Counted from the stretch's first letter, positions 18,243-27,449 are shown. The stretch: DNA of 64,000 nt from Variovorax sp. JS1663 (GCF_002157355.1 NZ_LYMK01000027.1:1-64000), one strand, 5' to 3'. The notes: generated from the sequence alone by a model not told the origin. Made by a program: numbers and translations.

Positions 18243-18423
18243 TCACCAGCGACAGTGGCCGCCAAGGCCACGGCCGGTGAGGTGCAGGATGGCGAACAGC
18301 AAGACCAGGACGATGGCGATGATCCCAAACACCTTCACCCAGCGTGGTGTGCTGGCGGTTGATCCGCGGCCGGAACCCACGCCGGTGTCGCCGTTGGAAT
18401 CGGGATGGGGGCGGGTCAGCCAT
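18243..18423 (-). pseudogene. Small single-span membrane protein with N-terminal frameshift
   Basis: The frame ending at 18243 contains PDSNGDTGVGSGRGSTASTP and a strong membrane helix (WVKVFGIIAIVLVLLFAILH), then LTGRGLGGH. The only sensible start is the ATG at 18421-18423 (MADPP...), which is in the neighbouring frame. One base too many in a run of C (CCGCCCCCAT) explains the break. Small membrane proteins of this composition accompany DUF2269-type and TetR genes in actinobacteria, to my knowledge. No function known. Confidence 0.5.
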
Positions 18424-18509
18424 GTGCGTGCCCTCTGTCGCGGGTGCTGGCCAAGGTGTTCGACCACAACAGTTTACGTGTCTCTGTGCACGTCGTCACG
18501 TACATTGGG

Positions 18510-19116
18510 ATGATGCCGAAGCTGTGGAGCGAGACGATTGAGGCGCAGCGTCGCGAGCTGCGCGACGCGATCGTGGACACCACTGCGGCGCTGGTGGCTG
18601 AGCACGGGCTGCGGTCGGTGACGATCTCGCAGATCGCAGGCGAGACCGGATGGACGCGCAACGTTGTACAAGTACTTCTCAACCGTCGAAGCGATCCTGA
18701 TGGCCTGGCACGAACGTCAGGTCACCCGCCACCTCGAGCATTTCGCCGAAGTCCGGGCCCAGCCTGGCGGTGCCTACGCGCTCATTTCCTACCAGCATCA
18801 CGGCACCGAGCTCGCGGCGCTCCTGCATCGAGGTGAGCACGTCGCCCGAGCGCATCACCAACTCAGCGGCTCGATCCGAAACCTGCTGACCGAGGCCGCA
18901 GAGACCGGCGATGTTCGGGACGATGTCGCGCCTGGCGAGCTAGAAGCTACTGTTCTCCACGCCCTCGCAGCTGTCAGTGCCCTGCCGTCCAAGGCCGCGG
19001 TCCGCCGGCTCGTCGCGGTCACTCTGGCTGGGTTGCACCCCCGCGCCCCATGTCCCCAGCCACAGGTGCCGCCGCGGCCGAGCGTCATCCCGGCCCAAGG
19101 TTGTGAACCGATGTGA
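18510..19116 (+). pseudogene. TetR-family regulator broken by a frameshift in the HTH
   Basis: It starts with MMPKLWSETIEAQRRELRDA and has the TetR N-terminal helices (TTAALVAEHGLRSVTISQIA). The frame breaks at about 18660 inside the recognition helix. The downstream frame picks up at LYKYFSTVEAILMAWHERQV and runs through the ligand-binding domain to 19116. A one-base indel therefore separates an otherwise complete regulator. A GTG upstream (VHVVTYIG) is an alternative start. It is divergent from the small membrane protein at 18243 and would be expected to repress it. The sequence style is actinobacterial. Confidence 0.65.
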
Positions 19117-19229
19117 TCGGCTCGGCGAAGCTGGTTTGCGTGGTGTGGAACTGTTCTACCTGCCGATGCACCAACCATCATGACGGTTGTCGCGCTGCCG
19201 ATGAGGGAATGACAACGAAGGAGATTCAT

Positions 19230-20135
19230 ATGCTCCGCAACAAACACACCCTCCACGCCTGGATGCTCGCATTCGCACTTGGCATCCTCGCGGCGCCACC
19301 GGTTCGCGCCGGCTCACCGGTGACCTTGACTCACGTCCACGGGCTGTCCTATAGCGCTGACGGGCATCTCCTGATCCCCAGCCACCATGGCCTTGCCGTG
19401 TATGCGGACGGGCGTTGGTCCAAGGCGGAGGGGCCTTCGCACGACTACATGGGCTTTTCCGCCACGCGCGATGCGCTGTACAGCAGCGGGCACCCGGCGC
19501 CGGGATCCGAACTGCCCGACCCCCTTGGCCTGATCAAGAGCAGCGACGGCGGCAAGACCTGGCAGCAACTCGGGCTTTCGGGCGAGTCTGACTTCCACAC
19601 TCTGGCAACCAGTTTCGCGACCAACGCGGTGTACGTGGCCAACAAAGAGGTGAACACCCGCATGAGCCAGGTCGGCATCTACTACACGCTAACCGACGGC
19701 CTCAGGTGGCAGCGCGCCGCGGCCAAGGGACTGGGGCGCTGGCTCCACAGCCTGGCCGTGCATCCCACCGACGCCGCCGTCGTCGCCGCCGGCACGGATG
19801 AGGGACTCTATCTGTCCCGAAATTCGGCCGAGACTTTCGAGCGGCTGGTCGGCGGCATGGTGATTGCGGAAAGCTTCGCCCCACAGGGGCAGCATCTGTG
19901 GTTCAGCACCCATTCCGACAAGGCGAGGTTGGCCCGGATCGCATTGACGGCCGGGGCCAAGGCCGAAGAGGTGCCGATCTCAGCGCTGACGGACGATGCC
20001 GTGGCATACATCGCGCATAACCCTGTCCGGCGCGGAGAGATCGCCTTTGCGACCTTCAAGCGAAGCGTATTCCTCAGCAAGGACCAGGGTCGGACCTGGA
20101 CGGAGATCGCGAAGGACGGGATGATCCATGAGTGA
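19230..20135 (+). CDS. Secreted BNR/sortilin-like propeller protein (F510_1955-like)
   Basis: 301 residues from the ATG at 19230, preceded by AAGGAG. The signal peptide (WMLAFALGILAAPPVRA) is followed by repeated propeller blades with Asp-box-like motifs (SSDGGKTWQQL, LSKDQGRTWTEI, LTDGLRWQRA) and the N-terminal HVHGLSYSADG that is typical of this group. It resembles glycosidase-like propellers but has no recognisable catalytic set. Similar genes frequently neighbour DUF5676 and copper ATPase genes, as here. It is presumably periplasmic and of unknown function. Confidence 0.8.
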   Translation: MLRNKHTLHAWMLAFALGILAAPPVRAGSPVTLTHVHGLSYSADGHLLIPSHHGLAVYADGRWSKAEGPSHDYMGFSATRDALYSSGHPAPGSELPDPLGLIKSSDGGKTWQQLGLSGESDFHTLATSFATNAVYVANKEVNTRMSQVGIYYTLTDGLRWQRAAAKGLGRWLHSLAVHPTDAAVVAAGTDEGLYLSRNSAETFERLVGGMVIAESFAPQGQHLWFSTHSDKARLARIALTAGAKAEEVPISALTDDAVAYIAHNPVRRGEIAFATFKRSVFLSKDQGRTWTEIAKDGMIHE

Positions 20136-20149
20136 CCCACATGTGGAGT

Positions 20150-20250
20150 AGCCTGTTGATGCGTCTGCGGCAGCAGGCGGAAGCATCCTGGAATTGCCGC
20201 TCAAAGTAGGCCCAAAGGCCCGACTATGCGGCGGGGCCCGACCTAGGCGC
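20150..20250 (+). repeat. Dispersed intergenic repeat, copy A
   Basis: Contains GCGGAAGCATCCTGGAATTG followed by CCGCTCAAAGTAGG and AGGCCC...; the same core recurs at 24190-24370 and 27020-27190. It lies just after the propeller gene, in the gap before the convergent DUF5676 gene. It is the most diverged and shortest of the three copies. Confidence 0.6.
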
Positions 20251-20271
20251 CCGAGTCTAGTGGACGGCTGC

Positions 20272-20574
20272 TCACGCCCCCAAGCGTTTACGCAGCCATC
20301 CGAAGAAACTGCCGGCCAGAAACGCCCAGAGTGCCATTACGACCAAAGCCTCGATGAAGCTGCCCCACGCAAACGGCGCGGACCTCAGCAGCAGTGTGAA
20401 GTCCATCCCGTGGAAGAGGCTGTTCATGAAGCCAAGAAACGGACCGGGAGCGACAAGCCACACCAACGTACACAGCACGTAGAACACCGCCACGGTGACA
20501 GCGAACGCGATGCCGGTGCGAAGCGGACCAGGCGAAGGAGTGTCGTGCTGCAGAGGAAGTGCATGGGAACCCAT
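20272..20574 (-). CDS. DUF5676-type two-span membrane protein
   Basis: 100 residues; AGGAGAT precedes the ATG at 20574. Two hydrophobic spans (FAVTVAVFYVLCTLVWLVA and FIEALVVMALWAFLAGSFFG) flank LGFMNSLFHGMDFTLL, a pattern of the DUF5676 family common in copper and mercury resistance loci. A short cytoplasmic tail ends GWLRKRLGA. No enzymatic role is known; it may be an accessory of metal transport. It is convergent with the propeller gene and divergent from the small secreted gene at 20700. Confidence 0.8.
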   Translation of the reverse strand: MGSHALPLQHDTPSPGPLRTGIAFAVTVAVFYVLCTLVWLVAPGPFLGFMNSLFHGMDFTLLLRSAPFAWGSFIEALVVMALWAFLAGSFFGWLRKRLGA

Positions 20575-20699
20575 TTCAATCTCCTTTCGTCGTCTGTGGC
20601 GAACGACAAATTTATGAGCAGGGCTGTGCGGTCGCCTTGATGTGGATCAAACCTGGTGGCTGCTGATCCTGCAATCCTTGCGGCATCAAGGAGATAGAC

Positions 20700-20967
20700 A
20701 TGCGTTCCCTTCTCGCGTTCGCTGCTGCAGCCGTCCTATCTACGGTTGCCGTGGCGCAATCCGCTAAGTCGGACCCCGGACCACGCAGTCCACCATCCGC
20801 CGGGCGCCGGGGGCGCCGCGGCTGCGGCTCCGTCCGTCGCCGAGGAGCAGGACTCCGAGAGCGCGTTTGGGCAGTCTTGGCGGGACTATGCCGCCTTGAC
20901 GCCGCGCTTTATTCCGAACTTCTCCAAGGCCAACGGCGGCGCTGCGCGCTCGGGCAGCATCCAGTAA
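20700..20967 (+). pseudogene. Frameshifted small secreted protein
   Basis: The ATG at 20700 follows AAGGAG and begins a clear signal peptide (LLAFAAAAVLSTVAVAQSA). About 65 bases in, at a CCCCGG run, the frame fails. The next frame gives PDHAVHHPPGAGGAAAAAPS, then ESAFGQSWRDYAALTPRFIP and a stop at 20967. The joined product is about 88 residues with a His-containing Ala/Pro-rich region after the signal. A one-base insertion explains it. It is likely an accessory periplasmic protein of the following copper ATPase locus. Confidence 0.5.
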
Positions 20968-21032
20968 AGTAACTGCCATATGAGGCTCCACGTCCGAACC
21001 ACAACCATGCAAATTTCACGAGCAGCAGTGGG

Positions 21033-21380
21033 ATGAGCCAAGATGACCAGGCGAAGGGTACCGTCAAGGGTGCCGAACTGGTTTCCGGTTTGGGCGCCAT
21101 CATTCTTGGCGCCGGTCTGGCCCTCGTGCTGCCTGAGTGGCTCCGGTCATACGCCACGTCCCTGTTGGTAGGAGGCCTTGTCGTTCATGCGCTGGGCATG
21201 ACGCTGAAATACAGGCTGGAGTTCCGCCGTGGACCGCCGCTTTGGTGGGAACGCGCCCTCTTCTGGCTCTGCTGGGCGTGCCTCCTCGGGCTGGGCATCT
21301 GGATTGCGGCGGCCGCGCTTTTCGATGCGTCAGTAAGGGCACTTCATGCGCCCTTGACCTTCCCACGCTGGCAAGGTTGA
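21033..21380 (+). CDS. Small hypothetical membrane protein (115 aa)
   Basis: Three hydrophobic spans: [38 protein letters not shown] and [21 protein letters not shown] short cytoplasmic N-terminus contains [10 protein letters not shown]. It lies 28 bases upstream of the copper P-type ATPase on the same strand, so it is probably co-transcribed with it. It has no metal-binding cluster and no family I recognise with confidence. A role beside the ATPase is inferred from position only. Confidence 0.65.
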   Translation: MSQDDQAKGTVKGAELVSGLGAIILGAGLALVLPEWLRSYATSLLVGGLVVHALGMTLKYRLEFRRGPPLWWERALFWLCWACLLGLGIWIAAAALFDASVRALHAPLTFPRWQG

Positions 21381-21408
21381 AACTGGCAAACAAGAACAGG
21401 AAAACGCC

Positions 21409-23637
21409 ATGCCGCCATCCAGCACGGAACACCAGCACCCCAGTCACAGCCATTCAGGACACGCCTCCCATCAGGTACCTTCGGAAGCCAGGTCAACGGT
21501 GACCGTGCCATCTGGCAAGCAGGTGGAGTACACCTGCCCGATGCATCCGCAGATCCGGCAGATGGGTCCCGGCCATTGCCCGATATGCGGCATGGCTCTG
21601 GAGCCGGTCGTGGCGACCGAGGCAGCTGGCGAAAGTCCCGAGCTGCGCGATATGACCCGCCGCTTCTGGATTGGTACGGCGCTCACCGCTCCGGTGTTCG
21701 CGTTGGAGATGGGTGGCCACCTGACCAATCTGAATCACCTGCTCGGCCAGCAGTTGTCGAACTGGATTCAACTGCTCCTGGGCACGCCAGTGGTGCTCTG
21801 GGCCGGTTGGCCGTTCTTTGTGCGTGCAGCAGCGTCGGTGAAAAACCGCAGCCTGAACATGTTCTCACTCATCGCGCTCGGTACGGGGGCGGCGTGGCTT
21901 TACAGCGTGGTGGGCACGGTGGCGCCGCAACTGTTTCCGGAGGAACTGCGTCTGGCTGACGGTGCCGTGCAGATCTACTTCGAGGCGGCGGCAGTCATCA
22001 CCGTGCTGGTGCTGCTCGGCCAAGTGCTCGAGCTGCGAGCGCGCGAGAAGACGTCGGGCGCCATCAAGGCGCTGCTGGGTCTGGCCCCCAAGACCGCTCT
22101 CAAAGTTCGCCAAGATGGGACGGACGAGACGGTCCAGGTCGATGCCATCCAGGTCGGAGACCTGCTGCGTGTGCGCCCTGGCGAGAAGGTGCCGGTGGAC
22201 GGTGAGCTCACCGAGGGCAAGGGCAACGTCGACGAGTCGATGGTCACCGGAGAGCCAATCCCCGTTTCGAAGGCCGTGGGTTCCAAGGTCACTGCAGGCA
22301 CGTTGAACCAAACCGGCGGCTTCGTGATGCGTGCCGAAAAGGTCGGCGCCAACACGCTGCTCTCGCAGATCGTCCACATGGTGGCGGCCGCGCAGCGCAG
22401 CCGCGCCCCGATTCAGCGGATGGCCGACCAGGTGGCCGGCTGGTTCGTACCGGTCGTTATTCTCGTGGCCGTGTTGACCTTCGTGGCTTGGCTGGTCTGG
22501 GGGCCATCGCCTGCCTTCAGCTACGCACTCATCACTGCGGTGGCCGTCCTCATCATCGCCTGTCCTTGTGCGCTCGGCCTGGCCACGCCCATGTCCATCA
22601 TGGTGGGTGTCGGCCGTGGCGCCCAGCACGGGGTGCTCATCCGGGACGCCGAGGCACTGGAGCGCATGGAGAAGGTTGACACGCTGGTGGTCGACAAGAC
22701 CGGCACGCTCACGGAAGGCCGCCCAAAGGTAGTCCATATCGAGCCGGCGCCTGGATTCACCGCGGAGGACGTGCTCCAAAAGCTCGCCAGCGTCGAGCGT
22801 GCCAGCGAGCACCCCTTGGCCATGGCCATCGTGATGGACGCCCAGGAGCGCAAGCTGCCGTTATCGCCGGTGATCGACTTCGACTCGCCGGTCGGCAAGG
22901 GGGTCATGGGCACGGTCGGCGGCGAGGCCATTGTCTCGGGCAGCGCCAAGTTTTTGGCCGAGCATTCCATCGATGTCGGCAGACTCGAAGCGTCGGCAGA
23001 AGGCCAGCGCCAGAAGGCAGCCACGGTGATTTTCGTGGGCGCGGGCGGCAAGCTGGCCGGCTTCGTCGCCATCGCCGACCCGATCAAGGCGACGACCCCG
23101 TCCGCTCTGCAGGCGCTGAAGGCCGCCGGCGTTCGGATCGTGATGCTCACCGGCGACGGCAAGACGACAGCCGAGGCCGTCGGACGCCAGCTCGGCATCG
23201 ACGAGGTGGTCGCGGAAGTGTTTCCCGAAGACAAGGCCTCGGTCGTTCAGCGACTGAAGTCCGAAGGCCGCGTGGTGGCCATGGCCGGCGACGGCGTGAA
23301 TGACGCCCCCGCCTTGGCCGCGGCCGAGGTCGGCATCGCGATGGGAACCGGCACCGACGTCGCCATGGAGAGCTCTGGCGTCACCCTGCTCAAGGGTGAC
23401 CTGATGGGCATTGTTCGGGCCCGAACGCTGTCGCATGCGACCATGCGCAATATCCGCCAGAACCTGTTCCTGTCATTCGCGTACAACGTGGCCGGGATTC
23501 CCTTGGCAGCCGGTGTGCTCTACCCCCTTTTCGGATTGCTGCTGTCGCCGGTCGTCGCGGCCGCGGCGATGGCGCTGTCGTCGGTGAGCGTCATCGGCAA
23601 TGCGCTGCGCCTGCGCACAATCCGGGTAATTGACTGA
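21409..23637 (+). CDS. copA: Copper-translocating P1B-type ATPase with N-terminal Cys/Met metal-binding domain
   Basis: 742 residues. The N-terminus is His-rich (about 8-21), then a heavy-metal-binding domain ([13 protein letters not shown]...[10 protein letters not shown]) replaces the usual HMA repeats. Eight membrane spans follow. TM6 carries the Cu+ motif CPC (about 385-387, in [13 protein letters not shown]). The phosphorylation site is DKTGTLTEG (Asp about 429), the actuator is in [15 protein letters not shown], the hinge is GDGVNDAPA, and SEHPLA binds ATP. It exports Cu+ (or Ag+) from the cytosol at the cost of ATP. The form with this N-terminal domain is common in Cus-linked islands. 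It differs from the second ATPase at 31846 and so provides a distinct exporter rather than a duplicate. Confidence 0.95.
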   Translation: MPPSSTEHQHPSHSHSGHASHQVPSEARSTVTVPSGKQVEYTCPMHPQIRQMGPGHCPICGMALEPVVATEAAGESPELRDMTRRFWIGTALTAPVFALEMGGHLTNLNHLLGQQLSNWIQLLLGTPVVLWAGWPFFVRAAASVKNRSLNMFSLIALGTGAAWLYSVVGTVAPQLFPEELRLADGAVQIYFEAAAVITVLVLLGQVLELRAREKTSGAIKALLGLAPKTALKVRQDGTDETVQVDAIQVGDLLRVRPGEKVPVDGELTEGKGNVDESMVTGEPIPVSKAVGSKVTAGTLNQTGGFVMRAEKVGANTLLSQIVHMVAAAQRSRAPIQRMADQVAGWFVPVVILVAVLTFVAWLVWGPSPAFSYALITAVAVLIIACPCALGLATPMSIMVGVGRGAQHGVLIRDAEALERMEKVDTLVVDKTGTLTEGRPKVVHIEPAPGFTAEDVLQKLASVERASEHPLAMAIVMDAQERKLPLSPVIDFDSPVGKGVMGTVGGEAIVSGSAKFLAEHSIDVGRLEASAEGQRQKAATVIFVGAGGKLAGFVAIADPIKATTPSALQALKAAGVRIVMLTGDGKTTAEAVGRQLGIDEVVAEVFPEDKASVVQRLKSEGRVVAMAGDGVNDAPALAAAEVGIAMGTGTDVAMESSGVTLLKGDLMGIVRARTLSHATMRNIRQNLFLSFAYNVAGIPLAAGVLYPLFGLLLSPVVAAAAMALSSVSVIGNALRLRTIRVID

Positions 23638-23678
23638 ACCGCTGGCGCGACCGAGCAAGCATACTCGAAAGGACTCAC

Positions 23679-24125
23679 ATGAAAAGACGTTCACTCCTCT
23701 TTGCGATCGCAGCGACCCCCGTCCTGCAACCAGGCCTGTCTCAGGCGGCTGCTCCGATCCAGATCTACAAAAATCCGGATTGCGGCTGTTGCAACGCTTG
23801 GATCGACCATCTGAAGGCGGCCGGTTTTGCCGTGCAAGTCACCGATACCGCAGACACCTCGAGCGTTCGAAAGCGCTTCGGGATGCCGGAACGCCTTGCA
23901 AGTTGCCACACCGCGACGCTGGAGGGATACGTCGTGGAAGGTCACGTGCCCGCGTCCGATATCAAGCGCTTGCTGGCCATGAAGCCACAGGCGATCGGCA
24001 TCGCTGTACCTGGAATGCCGGTGGGGTCCCCTGGGATGGAATACGGCGATCGGCGTGACCCTTACCAAGTACTTCTAGTCGATCGAAATGGACGGGAGAG
24101 AGTCTTCGCCAGCTATCCCAGGTAG
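23679..24125 (+). CDS. DUF411 periplasmic metal-binding protein
   Basis: 148 residues with a signal peptide (LFAIAATPVLQPGLSQA). The family signature YKNPDCGCCNAWIDHL places three Cys at 35, 37 and 38, with a fourth in LASCHTATLEGYVVEGHVPA. The rest is the DUF411 fold (AIGIAVPGMPVGSPGME). Proteins of this family are exported and associated with copper resistance; copper binding by the Cys cluster is plausible. It lies 41 bases after the copper ATPase, probably in the same operon. Confidence 0.9.
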   Translation: MKRRSLLFAIAATPVLQPGLSQAAAPIQIYKNPDCGCCNAWIDHLKAAGFAVQVTDTADTSSVRKRFGMPERLASCHTATLEGYVVEGHVPASDIKRLLAMKPQAIGIAVPGMPVGSPGMEYGDRRDPYQVLLVDRNGRERVFASYPR

Positions 24126-24189
24126 GCGCCTCGTCAGCCGTGCCAGGAGAGGCGCGGTCCCTTTGCCTTACAGCGGCGCGCAACCCGAG

Positions 24190-24372
24190 GGGTGGGTTCG
24201 CACCTTGGCGACCAATTCCATGTCCACCACGCCGACGCGCGCTCAAAGTTCCCGGACATGTCGTTGCGTGTGCGGTGGCGATTGGAAGCATCCTGAAACT
24301 GCCGCTCCAATAGGTCGCCCATGCATAGGCCTTTCGGCCTTTCAGGCCGGACTACATCTGCTGCTTCCAAGG
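24190..24372 (+). repeat. Dispersed intergenic repeat, copy B
   Basis: It shares about 130 bases with copy C (27020-27190), by eye at roughly three bases in four, including GCTCAAAGTT, GGACATGTCG, GTGCGGTGGCGA and GGAAGCATCCTGAAACTGC. It ends with a small hairpin (AGGCCTTTCGGCCT). It begins about 65 bases after the DUF411 stop and ends before the IS630 element. Repeat content and secondary structure suggest a mobile or RNA-encoding intergenic unit. Confidence 0.65.
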
Positions 24373-24443
24373 ACCAGGTGACGGCGGAAGCCATTTTTTA
24401 CCGCGTGATCGCCTCATCACGTTGGAACTTTGGTTGGCTCAAC

Positions 24444-25608
24444 TAGTGTGCTGTCCCGCAAATAACTGGCATTAATCGTGCATGCCGATGCGGTATCTGG
24501 GGAACGGAGATACCGCGATGAGAACAGGCAGGCCGAAGACCAAATTGGTGCTCAGTGACGAGGAGCGAATGCAGTTGCAGTCGTTCGCGCGCAGCCGTTC
24601 GTTGCCGGCGGCGTTGAGCGGGCGGGCTCGACTGATCCTGGACAGCGCCGACGGCGAACCCAACAGCGCAATTGCGCAGCGACTGAAGCTGACCAAGCAG
24701 ACGGTGGGCAAGTGGCGCGCTCGCTTCGTCGAGCGGCGCATCGCCGGCTTGTACGACGACGTTCGCCCCGGCAAGCCACGCACGATCGACGATGAGCGCG
24801 TGGCGCAGTTGATCAAGACCACCCTGCATACCAAGCCGGCCAACGGCTCGACGCACTGGAGCGTGCGCATGGTGGCCGCCGAGACCGGGATCTCCAAGAC
24901 CAGTGTGCAGCGCTACTTTCAACTCTTCGGTCTGCAGCCGCATCGCACCGAGGGCTTCAAGCTGTCTACCGATCCGTTCTTCATCGAGAAGCTGCGCGAC
25001 GTCGTGGGCCTGTACCTGAGTCCGCCGCAGAACGCGCTGGTGCTGTGTGTGGACGAGAAGAGCCAGTGCCAGGCGCTGGAACGAACTCAACCGATGTTGC
25101 CCATGGGATTTGGCTACGTCGAGGGCGTCACGCACGACTACAAGCGACATGGAACAACCACGCTTTTTGCTGCGCTGAACGTGCTCAATGGCGCCGTGCT
25201 CGCCAGTTGCAAACCGCGCCATCGGCATCAGGAGTTCCTGTCCTTCTTGCGCGAAATCGACAAGGCGGTGCCGCTGGACTTGGACATCCACTGCATCGTC
25301 GACAACTACGCCACCCACAGCCATCCAACGATCAAGGCGTGGCTGGCCAGCCGACCACGCTGGCATCTGCACTTCATCCCGACCTACAGCTCTTGGCTCA
25401 ATCAGGTCGAGCGTTTCTTCGCGTTGATCACCGACAAGGCCATTCGTCGCGGCTCGTTCACCAGCGTCAAGCAACTCGTGCAGCGCATCGACCATTTCGT
25501 CGCGCACTACAACGCGAACTGCAAGCCATTTCGCTGGACCGCCACCGCCGATTCGATACTCGAGAAGTTGCATCGACTTTGCTCACGTATTAGCGGGACA
25601 GCACACTA
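24444..25608 (+). mobile_element. IS630-family insertion sequence, complete
   Basis: Terminal inverted repeats: left GTGTGCTGTCCCGC (from 24446) and right GCGGGACAGCACAC (to 25606) match perfectly over 14 bases. With the flanking TA duplicated at 24444-24445 and 25607-25608, the match is 16 bases. TA target duplication is the hallmark of IS630/Tc1-mariner elements. The element is 1161 bp and carries one transposase. It sits in the last codons of an SGNH-hydrolase gene. Confidence 0.93.
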
Positions 25609-25609
25609 G
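24518..25609 (+). CDS. IS630-family transposase
   Basis: 363 residues from the ATG at 24518; GGAG lies upstream and MRTGRPKTKLVLSDEER is the usual family start. An ATG at 24482 is also in frame. A helix-turn-helix (AIAQRLKLTKQTVGKWRARF) precedes the DDE catalytic domain: VLCVDEKSQ (Asp179), HCIVDNYATH (Asp262) and LNQVERFF (Glu298). Its last codons lie in the right inverted repeat, and the TAG stop uses the TA of the target duplication. The frame is intact, so the element may be active. Confidence 0.94.
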   Translation: MRTGRPKTKLVLSDEERMQLQSFARSRSLPAALSGRARLILDSADGEPNSAIAQRLKLTKQTVGKWRARFVERRIAGLYDDVRPGKPRTIDDERVAQLIKTTLHTKPANGSTHWSVRMVAAETGISKTSVQRYFQLFGLQPHRTEGFKLSTDPFFIEKLRDVVGLYLSPPQNALVLCVDEKSQCQALERTQPMLPMGFGYVEGVTHDYKRHGTTTLFAALNVLNGAVLASCKPRHRHQEFLSFLREIDKAVPLDLDIHCIVDNYATHSHPTIKAWLASRPRWHLHFIPTYSSWLNQVERFFALITDKAIRRGSFTSVKQLVQRIDHFVAHYNANCKPFRWTATADSILEKLHRLCSRISGTAH

Positions 25610-26729
25610 CGGCGCGAGAAAACCCTCGACCTCCTTATCGGAAATCGGCGTCACGCCGAGGCCGAATACCTGGTTAAGGCGCAGCACCACCGATTGCACC
25701 CATAGCGTATTCCAAGCAAGGCCGGGGTGAAGATCCTTCAGCAGAGCGTTGCGCGGATCGTCGCCGGCGGAATAGGTCACCCGCAGAGTCGTTCCGATCT
25801 CGACGGCGCCGAACGCCGGCTTGCCATCGGCGGTGCGTGACCCCCAAAGGCCCTCAAACCATCCGAAGTCGTCAAAGTAGGCGAGCCGAGGGTCGCCGCT
25901 CGCCAGATTGCGCAGCGCGTCGTTGAAGTTAGCCACGGCTGCGCGTAGGTTGCGTGTCTGGGCCTCGGTCTGATAGCTCTCCAGGTTGGAAGGGTCGTCG
26001 CCTCGTTCCCGACGCCGACCACGAGGATTCGCGTTGACGGATGCGAGGCGCGGATTAGTGCCATGGCCGCAGCAATCTCGCCTTTGCAGTACGCGGTGGT
26101 CTCATGTAGCCTCGCAGCCATTGGATCACGCGCCTGCAGATCGAGCAGGGCGCTCCAGTCGTTAATGCCGATCCGGATCACCACAACCCCGCGTTCCCAG
26201 TGCTCTGGCCTCTGGTTCATCAACGCGACGAGCCGCGGCGCCTGCCGGAAGCGGCCTCGCATGAGATTCCGACAGGCGGCGCCCGAGTTCGCGAAGTTGT
26301 AGAGATAGTCTTGCTTGGGTGGTGAGCGTCCGCCGGCCAGCCCAAGCCACTCGCGCCCGCGCGCGATCGGCCCGGGCCACCCCCATTGGACCCATGGCCC
26401 CAGATCTAACTCCTCCCCTCGCAGGCGCGCCAAAACTTCGGTCCGTTGAAAGGTTCCCGAACGAAATGCGCCGCCCCGCTCGCCAGTTTGCATTGGAAAC
26501 CAGATGGGGTCGTGATACGACTGACTATTGGAATCGCCCAGCACGGCGAGCGGAGTGGCCGTGGAATGCGCATTAGGCTTTACGCCCTTGGAAGGCAAGG
26601 TATCGGGCGACACTCTCAGCATGAGGACCGCCAAGATGATGGCGACAGGTGCCAGGGCGCAGGCCGCGAATTCGACGTGCCGACATAAATGAAACCGGCG
26701 ATTGTTTGGCGAATCGAGCCTTTCATCAT
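25607..26729 (-). pseudogene. SGNH/GDSL-like hydrolase, frameshifted and interrupted by IS630
   Basis: From the ATG at 26729 (MMKGSIRQTIAGFIYVG), a shift gives a membrane anchor (CALAPVAIILAVLML). The SGNH block I is VLGDSNSQSY, a GxND-like block is VVIRIGINDWSALLD, and the fold continues to VVGVGNEA. A second shift near 25990 leads to the C-terminal part (LRNLASGDPRLAYFDDFGWF, LLKDLHPGLAWNTLWVQ), where DLHPG supplies the late Asp/His pair. The gene then meets the IS630 right end. Beyond the element, at 24445-24417, the frame resumes and stops after VEPTKVPT. It is predicted to be a periplasmic serine esterase before disruption. Confidence 0.65.
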
Positions 26730-27019
26730 CAGGCCTGCGAAGTCCTCGAAGTCACCGACCGGTGCAGGCGGCGCAGCCACCGTTCCCATTGCAAATCCTT
26801 TAACCTGCCCATATACATCTCGGGGCACCCGCTCTCGAGCGGGCGCAAATCGCCGCCACGATGTCGATGTATTCGCGTGAAACCATGAGGGAACTCCAAG
26901 GTGGTTGAGGGGCCGAACCAAGATGCCAGCCTCTTGTGAAGCATCTAAGATTGATACGAGGGCACATTCCATCACTTCAGGGAGTCGCCGACAAGCCTTC
27001 GCGAAATGCTAATCTTGCG
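26730..27019. other. Intergenic region, no supported gene
   Basis: Short minus-strand frames exist (for example one starting MVSREYIDIVAAICA from about 26884), but none exceeds about 30 residues before a stop. This may be the decayed start of the hydrolase region. Confidence 0.35.
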
Positions 27020-27190
27020 ATGTGCTATGGGTTGGTTTTCGCACCCTGGCGGCCGTTCCCACATCCACTACGCCGGCGCGGCGCTCAAAGTTTCAGGACA
27101 TGTCGATGCGTATGCGGTGGCGAGCGGAAGCATCCTGAAACTGCTGCTTCAGTAGGCTCTGATGCAGAGGCCCGATTCAACGGCATCTGC
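27020..27190 (+). repeat. Dispersed intergenic repeat, copy C
   Basis: It matches copy B closely: CGCTCAAAGTTTCAGGACAT, TGCGTATGCGGTGGCGA and GGAAGCATCCTGAAACTGC. Within it, AGTTTCAGGA and TCCTGAAACT form a perfect 10-base inverted repeat about 40 bases apart, so the unit could fold into a long-armed stem. It lies at the 3' end of the MerR/CcdA operon. Confidence 0.65.
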
Positions 27191-27205
27191 ATCCAAAACG
27201 CTTGC

Positions 27206-27418
27206 TCAGCCGCACCAAGGCCGTGGCGCCTGAACCGGCGGGCACGGCGCCGACCCAAACGAGCAGAACACGCAGCAGTCCCCGGGCTTGGGGCGAAGCA
27301 CCACCTTGCAGCCTTCGCACTCGTAGAAGAACTGGCAAGCGTCGATTGGCATCACCTCGCGCTTGGCGTGGCCACAGTGAGGGCAGGTCAGCAGCGAGTC
27401 GAACAGCAGGGCGTTCAT
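27206..27418 (-). CDS. Small zinc-ribbon-like Cys-rich protein (GDCCVFC family)
   Basis: 70 residues. Two CxxC pairs (LTCPHCGHAKREVMP and FYECEGCKVVLRPK) form a likely zinc ribbon, followed by the conserved tail GDCCVFCSFGSAPCPP. Small proteins with this tail accompany MerR-type regulators and metal-transport genes in Burkholderiales and Xanthomonadales. It is soluble, with no signal peptide, so it is a cytosolic metal-binding or trafficking protein by inference. It is the last gene of the 28850-27206 operon, 31 bases after the CcdA-like gene. Confidence 0.8.
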   Translation of the reverse strand: MNALLFDSLLTCPHCGHAKREVMPIDACQFFYECEGCKVVLRPKPGDCCVFCSFGSAPCPPVQAPRPWCG

Positions 27419-27449
27419 CGCGGGTGCGAAGCCATCGTGGACCTCGGCA

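Noticed and set aside
20224-27190. Dispersed repeat as an integron attC site
   Set aside because: No RYYYAAC/GTTRRRY core pair and no integron integrase or cassette-like arrangement.
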